Part shown: piece by piece, positions 13,003 to 13,642 of the stretch | Numbering within the stretch: the stretch's first letter is position 1 | How the letters are laid out: each line of letters begins with the position of its first letter | Assembly (NCBI GenBank): GCA_046481785.1 | Contig: JAWOJF010000254.1 | Coordinates: forward strand, 1 to 13,642 | Direction: 5' to 3' | From: JAWOJF01 sp046481785 | GTDB taxonomy: Bacteria > Bacteroidota > Ignavibacteria > Ignavibacteriales > Ignavibacteriaceae | Length of the DNA: 13,642 nt | Notes under the pieces: generated by a model | What the model saw: only the letters and a program-made list of their open reading frames with translations | Databases searched by the model: none | Told to the model about the DNA's origin: nothing | Translations under genes and position numbers: made by a program

Positions 13003-13642
13003 TCAGCAGATCATTCCTGCACCGGCTGTAATATTAGTATTTTCATCAATTAAAATAAAGCTGCCGTTTGCCTTATTCTTTTTGTACGGGTCAAAACTAA
13101 GAGGGGATGCTGTCTTTATTTTTACTTTGCAGATATCATTAAGGGTAATTGCCTCTGTATTTGGTATTTCATCAAAGGTATTTATATCAATTTCATAAAT
13201 AACCTCTCTAACAGCGCACTTAACAGTTTTTCCGTTATGCTGAAGCAGGTATTTATGTCCTGCCGACATTGGTTTGGAATCCATCCAGCATACTATTGCT
13301 TCAATATCACGGGAGACTTCGGGTGGATTTTCTTCTTTTACTATTATATCGCCGCGGCTTACATCTATATCGTCTGCTAAGTGAATTATAACCGACATTG
13401 GAGCAAACGCTTCTTCAATTTTTTCACCTGTAATTTCAATTCCATCTATTGAGGAACTAAAGCCGGATGGAAGTACTTTTACTTTATCTCCTTTTTTAAA
13501 AATACCGCTTGTAATTTTGCCGGCATAACCCCGGTAATCATGCAATTCTTCAGTACGGGGACGAATCACATACTGAACGGGAAATCTCCCATACTCCAGA
13601 TTTATATCTGATTGTATTTCCACCTCCTCAAGATACTGCAGT
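13003..13642 (-). CDS. cysN: Sulfate adenylyltransferase subunit 1, C-terminal part (runs off the window)
   Basis: The GTPase subunit of ATP sulfurylase, which with CysD makes adenosine 5'-phosphosulfate from sulfate and ATP. The visible 212 residues begin LQYLEEVEIQ and continue with the EF-Tu-like beta-barrel domain, FPVQYVIRPRTEELHDYRGYAG being diagnostic, then the third domain ending in SPLSFDPYKKNKANGSFILID and NITAGAGMI. The frame is open to position 13641, so the GTPase domain lies outside to the right; a GTG at 13621-13623 is internal, not the start. The protein stops after the third domain, so it is not the CysNC fusion with an APS kinase. cysD is expected upstream, beyond the window. 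Confidence 0.93.
   Translation of the reverse strand, partial: LQYLEEVEIQSDINLEYGRFPVQYVIRPRTEELHDYRGYAGKITSGIFKKGDKVKVLPSGFSSSIDGIEITGEKIEEAFAPMSVIIHLADDIDVSRGDIIVKEENPPEVSRDIEAIVCWMDSKPMSAGHKYLLQHNGKTVKCAVREVIYEIDINTFDEIPNTEAITLNDICKVKIKTASPLSFDPYKKNKANGSFILIDENTNITAGAGMIC

Noticed and set aside
1..13642. A defence or other undescribed multi-gene system
   Set aside because: Every substantial ORF falls in a known metabolic, envelope or RNA-binding family; no cluster of unknown genes is present.

Overview
This AT-rich window looks like the chromosome of a member of the Bacteroidota / Ignavibacteriota / Chlorobiota assemblage. The evidence is a lipoprotein form of dipeptidyl peptidase III, mostly weak Shine-Dalgarno sequences, several TTG/GTG starts, and intergenic spaces full of short degenerate palindromic repeats. 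The assignment is inference from gene content and texture; there is no rRNA or marker gene here to prove it. I saw no tRNA, rRNA, CRISPR array, transposase, integrase or phage gene. Gene content is mostly ordinary metabolism.

Layout, left to right. (1) 263-1988: a tight two-gene unit, phenylacetate-CoA ligase (paaK) and a double-ACT-domain protein, 1 nt apart. After a 443-bp repeat-rich gap comes a class I/II PLP aminotransferase (2432-3628). Together these suggest handling of aromatic amino acids through aryl-pyruvates, aryl-acetates and aryl-acetyl-CoA. (2) 3781-4638, minus strand: formyltetrahydrofolate deformylase (purU), convergent with the aminotransferase. Just upstream of it is a start-less 59-codon frame that looks like the tail of a lost gene. 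(3) 5057-6759: a HAD phosphatase and an L,D-transpeptidase lipoprotein, overlapping by 4 nt. (4) 6760-7242: a 483-bp gap packed with hairpin repeats. (5) 7243-9303: the exported DPP III peptidase. (6) 9304-9540: an inverted-repeat-bounded element and the terminator of a small RRM RNA-binding protein gene (minus). (7) 10030-11024: a META-domain lipoprotein (minus) divergent from methylglyoxal synthase mgsA (plus). (8) 11133-11236: a 13-copy, 8-bp tandem array between convergent mgsA and an AI-2E-family membrane protein gene (minus), whose stop codon lies in the array. (9) 12530-13642, minus: an OsmC-family protein 47 bp downstream of cysN (ATP sulfurylase large subunit), which runs off the right edge.

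The part of the window not explained by known genes is the intergenic DNA. At least three short sequence words recur at distant loci (2334/6914, 7137/11076, 9914/12365). Two larger inverted-repeat elements (9323-9455 and 12435-12531) have no coding capacity. They look like non-autonomous repeats or structured RNA ends rather than a new gene system. I did not find a convincing undescribed multi-gene system; the best leads are these repeats and the gene remnant at 4702-4881.
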